64,000 nt of DNA, taken from Ulota crispa. Its lineage: Eukaryota > Streptophyta > Bryopsida > Orthotrichales > Orthotrichaceae. The stretch's first letter is position 1. Each line of letters begins with the position of its first letter. The position numbers and the translations under genes are program-made. The notes below the pieces were generated by a model that saw only the letters and a list, made by a program, of their open reading frames with translations, did no database searches and was not told the DNA's origin. Of this stretch, positions 1-11,179 are shown one piece after another. The stretch is from assembly GCA_963920765.1 (NCBI GenBank), contig OY987250.1:18344409-18408408 (forward strand). Reading direction: 5' to 3'.

Positions 1-20
1 AACCATAGTCTTCTATTTCC

Positions 21-1044
21 ATGGATTTCATCACAGACCTTCCGCCATCAAATAATTTTGACACCATTTTTGTGGTTATTGATAAATTTATCAAAATGTC
101 ACATTTTATATCTTGTAAAAAGACAATTACAAGCAAAAAAACATCAAGAATCTTTTTAGACTATATATATTGCTATCATGGTTTGCCGGATGACATTGTT
201 TTAAATCATAATCCACAATTTGTTTCAAAATTTTAGAAATCTCTTTTTAAAATTTTAAAAGTGGATGTCAAACTGTCTTTTGCTTTCCACCTATAGACTA
301 ATGGACAAACAAAACAAGTTAATCAAATTTTGGAACAATATCTAAGATGTACTATCAACTATCAATAAGACGACTGAACATGTTATTTACCATTGGTAGA
401 GTTTATTTATAATAATACTATCTATGCTTCTACGTAGCAAATACCTTTCTACTTTAACTATGGATATCATCTAAAATTAGACATGCTACAATCTCTAAAA
501 TCCGAGAATCCTGCAGCAAAAGAATCTGCTATAAAAATGGCAAAACTCCAAAAAGTCACAAAAATGTAGTTAGAAAAAGCCCAAAAATAAAATAAAATAA
601 CAGCAAATGTGTTAAGAAAAAAACAACTTTCATTCCAAATTGGTAATAAAATATGGCTTCTTTTGACGCAATATAAAGACTAGTAGACCATGTAATAAGT
701 TAGATTATCAAAAGTTGGGACCTTTTGCAATTCTAAAGCAAATCAATGAAGTGGCTTATTGTTTGGAACTACCAACATCTATGAAGATATACTCAATTTT
801 TCACGTTTTACTTTCAGAGACTTATAACAAATCATTTATATTGGGACAAAAATAACCGCCTCCTCCAGCAATAGAAATTGATAATCATCAAAAATTTGAA
901 GTTGAAGATGTATTAGATTTAAGGATTAAACGAGAAAAACTTAAGTACTTCATTCATTGGCGTGGATATGACATCAACAAATGTACATAGGAATCAGCTA
1001 GTAATCTTGCCAACTCACCAATAAAAATTCAAGAATTTCATTGA
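21..1044 (+). pseudogene. Ty3/gypsy chromovirus integrase-chromodomain remnant
   Basis: Decayed 3' part of a Ty3/gypsy pol gene; the 5' part lies outside the window. Positions 21-236 read as an integrase core start (MDFITDLPPS, HGLPDD, PQFVSKF), which inserts retroelement cDNA into the chromosome. Around 720-850 a GPF-type integrase C-terminal module can be followed (GPFAILKQI, then IFHVLL). Positions 856-1044 read as a chromodomain (EVEDVLDLRIKREKLKYFIH, then WRGYD and ESASNL), the mark of chromoviruses, which target chromatin. A stop replaces the Trp expected before ESASNL, and several further stops and frame changes lie between 236 and 860, so the gene is dead. The final TGA after the chromodomain is at the usual place for this family. 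The family assignment is secure from the motif order; the lineage within chromoviruses is not resolved. Confidence 0.88.
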
Positions 1045-2240
1045 TGACATCCATCTAAGAAAAAGTAGCCGCAAATGGAACAATTCCAACACAGTTACAT
1101 AACCTTGAAGAGTTCAAATATCTAAATAATTTTAAAAGGAGCGGAGAAACCACATATTATTCATTTCAATTTTAGTTTGTTGTTTCTGTACTTTAATTTT
1201 AATGGTGGATAGCCACGTTGCAAATGTTATGCTAACTATGTCATCTCAGTCAAGTAACTCGCGTCGCCAACCTCAAGAAGAAGAATCAGCTGAGCCAAAA
1301 AGACAACGGAGGATACCTAACAATAGATCATTGATCATTGTTTTTGAAGTTAAGCCTGTTCATGATGATGGCACAGAAGCAATATTTAAATGACGTTTTC
1401 ACAATGAAGATACGGAAGTTCATGCTTGGTCTAAAGTAAAAAGCATGGATTACTATTGTTGGTTGCAGGGACCTATGAATCATTTAACATGACAAAGACA
1501 ACTTGAATATATTGCAAAAACTATACGACATATTTTTAATTTTCTATGCCTTTGAAGAAACTCTACAACACATTTCTCGAAGACCTCGAAGTTAAAAAGA
1601 AAGGTGATGTCACGGACATACAATAGAAGCTTGCAGAACTATCTAGAAGCTTGTAGAAGCTTGTAGAACTCTTTGAAAGTTTGTAGAAGCTTATAGAACC
1701 TTCTAGAAGAATACAGAAATTACTTAGGAAACAACTCATAAATAGATGGAAGCTTCTCAAGAAGCTTCCTAGATAGAAGTAGCTTGCACGAGAAGCTAGA
1801 ATATTCCAAAAACCTCTAGTAGAAGTTGCTAGAAGGTTTCATATTTAGAAGTATATATAGAAGTCCAAACTAAGGAGTTCCTCAGTCTTGACAAAACAAC
1901 TCTTGGAGCTTATAGCTCATTTCTTTGGCATTACTCTTGTACTCTCTTGACTTATCAATTCTAGTCTTATTTTTCATACATCTTGTCATACACTCTACCT
2001 CAAACTTCTTTGGAAACAAGTCTTTTATATTTTGTGTTTAGTACATTCGTAATACAATCTCACTATTTAAGAACCAACAAGCCTTATTTTTAGCATCTCT
2101 TACACATGGTTCCTATAATTTTAGTGATTTTGGACTCTGAAAAATCTTTGTGAACAAATGCTTGCAATTGGAACCTTGAAATTGATGCCAATATTTTTGG
2201 TTTCCACTTCCTAACTTACAGTATTTTTTTCAAAGTTAGT
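1045..2240 (+). other. Probable LTR/flank downstream of the Ty3/gypsy remnant
   Basis: Region directly 3' of the chromodomain stop, where the polypurine tract and 3' LTR of such an element should lie. A purine-rich run near 1134-1150 is a weak polypurine-tract candidate. A short open frame (1202-1393, ATG start, rich in Gln/Glu/Arg) is not recognisable. The second half holds GAAGCTT-rich repeats and a TATA box (own entry). I could not find matched LTR ends, because the other LTR is outside the window. Confidence 0.35.
1612..1870 (+). promoter_or_regulatory. Heat-shock-element-like array with TATA box
   Basis: Dense GAAGCTT/TAGAAG words. Two perfect GAAGCTTC blocks occur at 1749-1756 and 1761-1768, matching the nGAAnnTTCn heat-shock-factor unit, and many half sites surround them. 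TATATATAG at 1852-1860 follows, spaced as a core promoter would be. In an LTR this would be the U3 region. The match to the consensus is seen; heat responsiveness is inference. Confidence 0.4.
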
Positions 2241-4109
2241 CGATTGTTTTAAGGTAGGAACACCCATAAGCGTCAAACTAAAGGTTTTGACCATGATGAA
2301 TATTAATAAACAGCTAGCAAATTATAGGGTCCTATTAGGAACAAAAAAAATGAGTTTGCACTTTCGAATGTATTATTTAGATATCGTGAGAATAAGTTGT
2401 AAATGTTTAAAAAGCAAACTGCCATTACACCCATAACCACTTTCAAGATTTTATGTTCACATGTTGTACATCCTTGTACTTACATCTATTCATTTCCACA
2501 GATTTTCCAAGATTTCAGAGGTGACGATTATGGGGACGCTAATGCTTATGGGTGCTCCTACCTTACCTACTCCAAGACCCTTATTTCCACTTATGGGTGC
2601 TTACTAGTGCTATTGAGACAAGATCACTACAGGAAGTGGAAGAGTAAAAATGATTAAAAAATCAAATAAAACTCACACATTTTTCAGCATGTAGGAAGTT
2701 TGTTTCTTTCAAAGTTTCGAGACTTTGGAGGTCACATAAGATCTCCTTTAATTTGCTATTTCTTTTGCATTTAAATTCATTCTTTGATTAGTTTTTAAAA
2801 AATTTCAGAAGGCAAATGTTTCCAATGAGCTTTATATAGTTTTCTATGGAAAGCTTGAAAAAATGCACATGTGTTGAACTTTTATAGATTCTCACATATA
2901 TTTGAATCCTGATTTCAAACTTTGGATACTACAAATTTGAGGAAATTTTACTATTGATTTTTGCAAGATTGGAGCAAGAAAATACCTATTTTGAAGCTAA
3001 TTAAGTCATTGGCAATATATTTTGGTTAGACAATCTCCAAAGTTCAAAATTCTTGAAGGCATTTTTTTGCCTTGGCCTTCATTTACCTTCAAAGTTGGTA
3101 GGTTTTCACCCATGATCCCAAATAATCCCCTCATATGGTGGGTTTTCAACAAAACCCCAACTAACTTTCCAATTTTGTAAATTTTCAAAAATTCCGAAAC
3201 CCAAATCATTGGTTTATACTCATCACAACTCTTAGAATAACGCTTAATGAGTATACTGAGAGTACGTGTAAAAAAATTGGATCACTTGGGCTTGTTTATC
3301 ATTGATGTCCAAATTGCTTTAAGTTTAGAAATTATGTCATTTTGATGAATAAATTTTGAACTACGGTTCAAATTGCTATAAAGATGATTAAAAAAATTAT
3401 ATAAAAAGCATCCAAAACGTATTTTACTTATTAGAGTTTGCAGAAAAGTGAAAAATGTTGCCTTCAATGTTTTAGAAGCTAACCGGTTTCCTTCCAAACA
3501 AGTGATTTTGATTAATCCATGCTTTTTATCCATGTCAAATGCAATTTTGCATAAATGAGTATGCCATAATTATTTATGCAATTTTATCAACATAATTGAT
3601 ATCTTTGTGGTTTTTAACCACCTTCTAGAACTTGAAATTGACTCATAGACCGCAAGCCTATTATACATTGAGAATAGATTGAGAATATATTGGTGATAAA
3701 TGGTTGACAAACTTGTAGTGGTTTTAAAAGCATGTAAACCATGACTTGATGTTTTTTTCAAATGTTTTTTTTCTAACACTTCCTCTTATTAGATTAATGT
3801 CAAACTTTAATATAATTGATTTGCCCCTTTTTCTAATCTTTTCAAATATGTAATTAGTTTTAGATTTGATCAATTATTGATTGCGTGAGAGAATTTTAAA
3901 AAAAGACTCCCACTTTGTGTCCAGGACTCTATATAAATTGATGAGTGCTCATAAATTTTAGTATTTGAAAATAAACAAAAACTATAAGAATTTTGTAAGA
4001 ACTTTGTAAGAACTTTGCAGTGAGTTCTAAACAATTTCATCATTATTTTATATAGAATTAAATGTGTTGGAAGCAACTTACTTTTCCTTCAATTTGTCAC
4101 TATGCAATC
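2241..4109. other. AT-rich DNA without a recognisable gene
   Basis: No supportable coding region. A short inverted repeat is visible: GGTAGGAACACCCATAAGC near 2254-2272 against its imperfect complement near 2540-2562, possibly ends of a degraded element. Confidence 0.4.
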
Positions 4110-4112
4110 TTT

Positions 4113-4249
4113 CACTACAAGGAAATGGTGTCCAAATTGACAAGACCAAATTGACTAAATGTGTCCAAATTGATAGAAAAGTATCCTAATTGACAAAAAA
4201 TGTCCTAATTGAAAAAATGTGACCAAATTGACAATGTTCCCTTGTAGTG
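4113..4249. mobile_element. CACTA-type MITE, 137 bp, TSD TTT
   Basis: Begins CACTACAAGG and ends CCTTGTAGTG, the classic CACTA (En/Spm) terminus, flanked on both sides by TTT (4110-4112 and 4250-4252), the expected 3-bp target duplication. The inside consists of repeated words such as CCAAATTGAC and CCTAATTGAC, which look like subterminal transposase-binding repeats. It is far too short to encode anything, so it is non-autonomous. A relative lies at 35165. Confidence 0.85.
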
Positions 4250-4252
4250 TTT

Positions 4253-5320
4253 GTTCCAAAGGATTAGCAACATCAAAATAGCAAAATTCTTGGGTCATCT
4301 CATTAGGCTTATAGACCACATTTTTCTCTTGATTATCACAACAGACTTCCACATGTCCACTTAAAATAGAGTATTTTTGTAATGGATAACTCCAAAACCA
4401 TAATGTGTTACAATATATGGCGTAAATCATGACACTTAGAAAAGAAAAACACCAAAAATATCCCAAACTTCTTGCTTCCACCAACTAGCTAACAAAATAT
4501 ATTGACTACCAAACAAAGTGGGGTTATCTTTTCCACACTTGTTATTCCAAGATTTAAAAATATATATTAGCATATATTATCATTTGATTTTTTATATAGA
4601 ATCTCCATCATCCACTATAAAGTTGAGATTGAAAGAAAAGTAGACAAAATCCATCTAGATTGTGTGAATTTATGAGGCCATTACTAAATACCGTATATGC
4701 GTTGCTATTTATACAAACTCATAAAAAAACATTACTGAATTTATTCTTTTAAAGTGGTTTTTGTATGACGTTGCTACATCTTGGAAACACGAACTACCAC
4801 TTCATCCTAGACGAAGTAGACTATTACAGCTGTCCTCATAAGGTCCTTGGAAGACAATTTTTGTATGAAGACATTTACATGTGATGCAAAACATTGATAC
4901 GCATTATGTGCTACATAATGCTTGAATAGAATTATTGTCTTTAGAATCTGCCCTACAACAATGTTAAACAAAAGAATGTATCAAAATAAATGGATGGACA
5001 AAAAATGTAGATTTTGATGGTGACTTTATTCATAATTCAAAATTTGCAAATTATGACAGTTTGGAGTCAAAAGGGACGGTGACACTAGAATTCGCTGTTA
5101 AACTGTCGAGTCTCAACATCTCTTTGAAGATGAAATCCAAAGTTAAAATCAGATAAGAGGGTTTCTGTGAAGATTATTGGTGGAAGACTTGACCTAACTT
5201 GTAAATAACGTGGATTATGATGACGGATAATTCATGGTTCAAAGGTGTACGTACGTTTTCATCAACCCCAATACAGAAAAAATAAAAATTTCGTTTCTAC
5301 GCGGGATTGACTGCAAGGCA
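4253..5320. other. AT-rich DNA without a recognisable gene
   Basis: Only short AT-rich open frames; no domain, exon pattern or clear repeat seen. Confidence 0.4.
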
Positions 5321-5329
5321 ATATGAAAT

Positions 5330-5689
5330 GTGGCCTTGAAATTTGTGCTTGAGCATTTAGCATCTCGACAAGAGCGTTTTGATTTCTCCGTAAGAGAGCG
5401 TCTTGTACAGAGGAACAAAAACCGAAAATTTGAAGAAGCATCCTCAGTTTCCATTCGGGACAAAGCAGAACATTTCATACTTAGCTTGCATTCAGGTTTT
5501 AATGAATGTTGTTTGGTAAAAAGGGAACTACATGGGACTGCTTGGACGCGCCAATGTCAAAGAATATATGCAGTCCTTGGATTTGACACTGGGCTTCAGG
5601 GGCCAAAGAATGTGCACATGGACCCACTGAAGCCAGGAAAAGAGCGAAAATTGAAGAAGCATAGGAAGAAAAGGGCAAAGCATAATTAA
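5330..5689 (+). CDS. Hypothetical protein segment with lysine-rich C-terminus
   Basis: An open frame of about 119 codons, clearly GC-richer than its flanks, ending in a basic tail (KERKLKKHRKKRAKHN) before TAA. There is no ATG at its left end and the frame is closed at 5324, so it is either a last exon (an acceptor such as the CATTTAG ending near 5359 is possible) or a broken gene. The body is charged (RQERFDFSVRERLVQRNKNR) with no recognised domain. The tail could be a nuclear or nucleolar signal, as in several RNA- or chromatin-associated proteins. Frames on the other strand are also partly open, so orientation is not certain. Confidence 0.4.
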   Translation: MALKFVLEHLASRQERFDFSVRERLVQRNKNRKFEEASSVSIRDKAEHFILSLHSGFNECCLVKRELHGTAWTRQCQRIYAVLGFDTGLQGPKNVHMDPLKPGKERKLKKHRKKRAKHN

Positions 5690-5819
5690 GGCAGTTTTGA
5701 ACATCCCAATGCTCACTAAAAGCATTGCAAATATTTTGGTGCACCCGGCTTAGATAGATTTATACTGGAATAATTTGAGCTTCCAGGAAAATTTTCATTT
5801 TCCCATAATTATTGCTGTA

Positions 5820-6307
5820 TCAAACGTACAGTCAGCATGCGCACTGATGGTGTGTAACTCGGGCACTTCAGCATGGCTTCTTCTTCTTTTAGTTTTGATG
5901 CGAAAGACAACTTCAGCGTAGAAGTCAGTCACGCTGGCTGTGAAGCAAAAAAATCAGAACATTAGGATAAATATTGGCTTGGGAGTTGGGACTTGGGACA
6001 ACCGGTAGTTCTCTTGATGTTCACTTTTGGCATGGAATTCTCCATAAGTTGAATCAATGGAAATGGAAGCACGTCCGTTGGTCTCAAAGATTTGAATGCA
6101 GGGTTGGTTCCCTGGCATCTTGGTGAACCTGATTGTGTTTGAGGAAAGTGTGGATCTCAATATGAACAAGAAAATGGCAAACATTAAGGCATGGGAGTTT
6201 CCACATTGTGACCTAAAATGCTAGAGTGACAGTGTTTGCTTCACCCTCTTGGGGGCCACAATGCGCACATTGACCACCCTGGAATCATCGGTGGTGGGAG
6301 CGCTCTC
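5820..6307 (-). CDS. Possible minus-strand exons of an unrecognised gene
   Basis: Three GC-richer segments on the minus strand read like exons. The first runs from the gap edge to about 6232 (DDSRVVNVRIVAPKR, followed by a GT). The second is about 6142-5998, after a CAATCAG acceptor (MPGNQPCIQIFETNGRASIS). The third follows a good polypyrimidine-TTCACAG acceptor near 5942 (ASVTDFYAEVVFRIKTKRRR) and ends either at a GTACGT donor near 5834 or at a stop near 5815. The content is strand-rich and basic; I recognise no family. The frame joining exons 1 and 2 is ambiguous because two frames of the middle segment are open. The 5' part is lost in the assembly gap. Confidence 0.33.
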
Positions 6308-6507
6308 NNNNNNNNNNNNNNNNNNNNNNNNNNNNNNNNNNNNNNNNNNNNNNNNNNNNNNNNNNNNNNNNNNNNNNNNNNNNNNNNNNNNNNNNNNNNN
6401 NNNNNNNNNNNNNNNNNNNNNNNNNNNNNNNNNNNNNNNNNNNNNNNNNNNNNNNNNNNNNNNNNNNNNNNNNNNNNNNNNNNNNNNNNNNNNNNNNNNN
6501 NNNNNNN
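6308..6507. other. Assembly gap (200 N)
   Basis: Run of undetermined bases. The minus-strand coding segment to its left and the repeat fragment to its right both run into it. Confidence 0.99.
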
Positions 6508-6700
6508 CAAATGGGATTTTGGGCATGTACTCATAGCTAAACTAGTTTGTGTGATTTTCTAAGGCTGTTACAAAAGATGGAGAATTCAAAGATGTGCAAG
6601 GGCATCTAATTTTTTCTTACTCATTGAAAAAGTTCTACATGAATTTTTGTAAAAAAGGAGAGGGTAGGCAACCCACTTATCTCTTTAGAAAATGCATCCT
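6508..6700. mobile_element. Fragment of the TTAA-flanked repeat family
   Basis: Starts right after the gap with AATGGGATTTTGGGCATGTA, the same subterminal sequence found just inside the element at 46816, and stays alignable (GAATTCAAAGAT, GCATCTAAT) for about 190 bp. The terminal inverted repeat itself is hidden in the gap. Confidence 0.6.
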
Positions 6701-7184
6701 TTTACGGTAAAATTTTGAAACTGGTTCTTTAGCTTTACATACGCGCTTTTCCTATGCAATCTCTAATATCTACAATTATTTTTCAAGAAGGCAATGTTGA
6801 TTCTTTTTGCAAGTCCCTTACATTTTTAGTGATTCTTGCTATTTGTTTATTCCAGCAACATGCATGCAAAATGCTTGTTGGACATGAGAGTTCTTGTGTT
6901 GACTTTGGGTATGTTTTTGCCTCAAAAATAGACAAAAAAATCTGACCAAGAAGAGAGAGTAGGCAAGAGAGACAAAGGAGAGGCATGGGAGGGTCAAAGT
7001 GGGGGAGCAACAACCATTAAATTGGCTAAATTTTGTAGGATTGCTATCAAGAATTTGTGAAATTTGTGAATCTAAAAACTTTTGAACTTTACAGTGTTAA
7101 ATTTGAAAATTTTAGCTTTTTAGCAGTGTTTTTATATACTTTAATTAAAAGTAAAAATCATATTTGAGATCAATGGTGGGGACT
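6701..7184. other. No recognisable gene
   Basis: Short AT-rich open frames on both strands; nothing supportable. Confidence 0.35.
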
Positions 7185-7312
7185 GGGGAGTGTTAATGTG
7201 AGGAGGGGAGGGTCAGGGAGGGGAGGGGGTCAAGGGGTCGGGAGGGGATGGGAGGGCATGTGAGGGTTGGGGAGGATTGGGGAGGGTTAGGAGGGGAGGG
7301 GAGGACAAACCG
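7185..7312 (+). repeat. G-rich tract, quadruplex-prone
   Basis: About 125 bp made almost wholly of GGGAGGGG/GGGTTGGG words on the plus strand, with many runs of three or more G separated by 1-6 bases. It sits immediately before the purine/pyrimidine satellite. Confidence 0.8.
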
Positions 7313-7420
7313 TGAGGGTTTGTATGTTAGAAGAGAGCTAATATAGGGAATCCAGAAAATGGGGAGAGAACAAACTTGCGCATTAGATGCTGGCTGGGCT
7401 CACAGTGTGCAAATATCAAC

Positions 7421-7836
7421 TCCCTATACATATATACATGTATATACATGTATACACATATATATACATGTATACACATATATATACATGCATACACATA
7501 TATATACATGCATACACATATATATACATGCATACACATATATATACATGCATACACATATATATACATGCATACACATATATATACATGCATACACATA
7601 TATATACATGCATACACATATATATACATGCATACACATATATATACATGCATACACATATATATACATGCATACACATATATATACATGCATACACATA
7701 TATATACATGCATACACATATATATACATGTATACACATATGTATACTTATATATACATATATATACTTATATATACATATGTATACTTATATATACTTA
7801 TATATACATATATATACATGTATATACATATATATA
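7421..7836. repeat. 20-bp satellite of alternating purine/pyrimidine
   Basis: Tandem array with a strict 20-bp period in the middle part (unit CATACACATATATATACATG, about 13 near-perfect copies), grading into TATACAT/TATACTT variants on the right. From about 7424 to 7745 purines and pyrimidines alternate perfectly. All six frames are open here only because the unit lacks stop codons. Confidence 0.95.
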
Positions 7837-7837
7837 C

Positions 7838-8654
7838 AGTGACTACCAAAATTGTCTCAATGTTTGCTTAGATGCCAAGTTTTTTTCAATATCTCCACTA
7901 TATATGAGTGGCATTTTATCCTCAGAATTTTTGTGTGTGATCCTTGTGCATTCAGGATCAAGCATGCCAAATTTCAATTACTAAAAACCAAAATCCTAAT
8001 TTTGGTAAATTGTTTTGTGTCAAAATCAAGAAAGTTGATTAAAAAAATATTGTTGATGAAATTTTGAGATTTGATTGCATGTCTATGTTGGAGACATCCA
8101 TATGCACATCTTTACTTCAAGCAAATATTTCCAAAAAAAATCTTAAAATATTTAAATTTCAGGCCAAATTTAGTAAAATTGATCATTCATCATGGAATCC
8201 ATTTTTTGGCAAAATAACTCATATGTTGTGATTAAGTATGTACCTTTAAACACAATGATATGTTTATTTTGCCAAAAAATGGATTCCATGATGAATGATC
8301 AATTTTACTAAATTTGGCCTAAAATTTAAATATTTTAAGATTTTTTTAAGATTTTTTTTGGAAATATTTGCTTGAAGCCAAGATGTGCATATGGATGTCT
8401 CCAACATAGACATGCAATCAAATCTCAAAATTTCATCAACAATATTTTTTTAATCAACTTTCTTGATTTTGACACAAAACAATTTACCAAAGTTAGGATT
8501 TTGGTTTTTAGTAATTGAAATTTGGCATGCTTGATTATGAATGCACAAGGATCACACACAAAAATTCTGAGGATAAAATGCCACTCATATATAGTGGAGA
8601 TATTGAAAAAAACTTGGCGTCTAAGCAAACATTGAGACAATGTTGGTAGTCACT
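7838..8654. mobile_element. 817-bp foldback (palindromic) element
   Basis: Near-perfect inverted repeat: AGTGACTACC at 7838-7847 pairs with GGTAGTCACT at 8645-8654, arms of almost 400 bp, centre near 8245. The two mirror-image frames in the arms are the same translation and are not genes. It sits inside a TA/TG microsatellite. The arms share sequence (GATTTGATTGCATG, ACATCCATA.GCACATC) with the palindromes at 38866, 39951 and 58703, so all four are one superfamily. Confidence 0.88.
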
Positions 8655-10249
8655 ATATCTGTGTGTGTATGTATGTATGAAGAAATATCAAAAGAAGAGT
8701 AAATGTATCATTACAAAAAAGTGGGCCCTCCAAAGGGTTGCGTAAGAAACTAGTATAATTGCTTGAGCTTAGCAGCTATTGGTTGGTGGAACCAATTTTT
8801 TTTTTTTTGAGAAACCTTAAAATAGTTGTGAGTGGCAACAAAAGTGGAGCCATTTGTCATGATTGTCCTTCGCATTGGAGCCTCCAAGTCACTTCCTGCA
8901 TCTTCAAGACCCCAGCAAATCTTTGTTGGATCCTTGCATAGCTCTAGTACATGCAGTGTTTGCAGCAACAAGAAGATTGAGCTTCAATAAAATAGTGGAA
9001 GGCTCAAAAGGCCAGCGACTTCTTGATAAGTGCCACAACAATTCCTTTAATAAAAAATGGGTAGTCCTTCTAGTTGTACACTGAAAAGAACTCGTGAATC
9101 TTTATGAAAAGAGGCTTGGGTTTAGTACTCTATTTTGACTTTGGCTATTCTATCTTATCTTAGTAGAGACTCCATTCACATGCACTTCTTTTCTGTAGAT
9201 AATGGATGAGCCAAGTCGATGTACTTGGATGAATCATTTTCTAACAAGAACAAAATTTGTAAGTGCCTTTTCTTTTTTTTTGGCACCAAGTCTATGCTGG
9301 CATCATTGTTGGTACTTCTAGTCTTCCAAGTGGGCTAGTCGTTGATTCAGGGGGGCCAAATTTTGGAGCCTCTACTTTTACTTTACTTTTATACAAAGAC
9401 GTTTATTATCAAGATTGTTTCAATGTGAGAGATAATGCTCCAGTATTATTGAAGAATTCCATAATGGCTCTGTGATCAACATTTTTATTTTCTAGTTTTG
9501 CATTTGAATTTTGAACTGTAAATGGAAATAAAGTGCATATTAGTTTCAAAGTATAGTGTGAATGTATAGTCAATTGTCTTGTGAATGGACACTAGGCTAT
9601 AGACAATTAAATAGTTAATATAGTTGGGAAGTTGATACGGGAATTCAGCTTTTTGGAAAGCATATATGGTTATTGACTTCTCATTGTTAGATGGAGTAGT
9701 GATTGTAGTCTGACTACCCTTGTGAATTTCTTTTTGTGTTTGTATTTAGTTTTATGAAAATAATATTTATGCACCCAATCTACTTTGATTGTGGAAGGCA
9801 ATATTCTTGTTGTGCTTGTTCATCCAACTTGCGTGTAGCAAGACCAATGTTAGGTGAGTGGTTTGATTCAGCTGATGTAATTTGATTTGACTGATATAGT
9901 GTATGTTTGAGGCGATGGCCAATTGTGACTCAGTGAGTGAGCAAACCAGTCTATAGCCTAAGTGTAATTGTTTAGTTACAACCTGAGAGAGGCAAGGCAA
10001 TGGATTGAAGTAAATATTCTTGTTCACAAAAGTAGAGGCTATGACCAATGAGAGTGCCTTAGTGATTGAGAGCTTAAGGCAATAGCCAATTATTTACTTG
10101 TGAATGAATGCCTTGCTGTTAGTAAGATGCAATCTTGAATTTATTATAGCCAAGGCAATAGACAGAAAAGGATATACTCGAGAGGAGTAAACCAAATCAT
10201 TGCCAAATAATCAATAGAGATCATGCAAGTGTTTCCAAAGAGAGAATGC
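8655..10249. other. Repeat debris without a gene
   Basis: No supportable coding region. Positions about 9320-9475 are similar to about 13740-13885 (GGAGCCTCTACTTT / GGAACCTCTACATT, AATGTGAGAGATAA / GATGTGAGAGATAA, ATAATGGCTCT / AGAATGGCTCT), so this is a dispersed repeat. From about 9590 on, the sequence is full of short words such as CTATAGACAATT and GGCAATAGCCAAT. Confidence 0.45.
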
Positions 10250-10253
10250 TTAA

Positions 10254-11175
10254 CCCCTAAAGGCCCAAGCCTTTTTTTCTATGAAAGTCATTCAAAACTA
10301 TCACATTTGGGGGAATGAGCAGAAAGGTAGGAAAACATGCTTTTTTGGAAAATCCAACCTTAGGATCTTGCCCAAGACTATGGCGGGTACTTGTGGAAAA
10401 AAAATTAGCTCATTCTAAATGTAAATGAGTGACATCTGAAGTTTGAGAAAAAGTTTTTTTCCGTGCCGCCCAAAAAATTCAGAAGCCTTTGACCTCTCCT
10501 ATATCAAAAAATTTGCTCTACGCAAAGTTGAAGTTTATTTTTCCCATGTAGAAGACCAAGTTAGGTAAGTGTGGGAGAATTTTCAAATGAATTGGAGGTG
10601 TGATACATACTTTGTAAAATCTTGCAATGCCGTAAGGCCATGAAATTTGCATATACACTAGGCAAACTTGGAGGATTTATGTAAAATTGAGAAATCTGAA
10701 TAACTTTGATCCAAATGCTGAAAACCAAGGAATCTTAATCTACTACAACTTGGAAAAAAAATGTCAAAAAAAAAGTCAAAGACCAAATTTTACAAGGGGC
10801 AAAAGGAATGGAGGTTGGAAATCCCATACCTACCTGAAAACCAAAACTTCTCACTCATAAATCAAAATTGAATGATTCAAAGCTTCCCACATTTGTAAAA
10901 ATCTAAAGAATCAATTTCAGATTTTTAATTTTGAAAAATGAAAATTTTTAAGAAGTTTTTTGGGCTGCCCAAACTGCCTGCACTCTTGTTGTTCAGATTT
11001 TCATGCATAACTTCTTCAATAAATGTTAAAATGAAGAAAGAATTAGATGTGCACGTACATCTTTGAAATCCCCACAATCTTCAAAAATTTCAAAAAAATT
11101 ATAAAAATTGGTTTAGTCACAGGTACATGCCCAAGGTCCATTTGGCCCCTAAAAGGACACTTGGGCCTTTAGGGG
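10254..11175. mobile_element. TTAA-flanked inverted-repeat element, 922 bp
   Basis: Flanked by TTAA on both sides (10250-10253, 11176-11179). Ends are CCCCTAAAGGCCCAAG and its complement, about 16 bp perfectly matched. The interior right half (GATTCAAAGCTT, AGAATCAATTTCAGA, GGCTGCCCAAACTGCC) is shared with the element at 46816. No coding capacity. The TTAA target is typical of piggyBac and Kolobok transposons. Confidence 0.85.
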
Positions 11176-11179
11176 TTAA

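Noticed and set aside
5330-5689. Resemblance of the basic tail to Mediator subunit 19 C-termini
   Set aside because: Only the lysine-rich tail is similar; the body shows no matching motif, so no name was given.
6221-6562. Open frames spanning the N run
   Set aside because: Open only because unknown bases contain no stops; the same applies at 31110-31443.
7327-7984. Long Tyr/Ile/Cys/His-rich open frames on both strands
   Set aside because: They lie over the 20-bp satellite, whose unit lacks stop codons in all frames; no protein signal.
7852-8640. Two nearly identical 71-residue frames on opposite strands
   Set aside because: They are the mirrored arms of a foldback element, not a gene pair.
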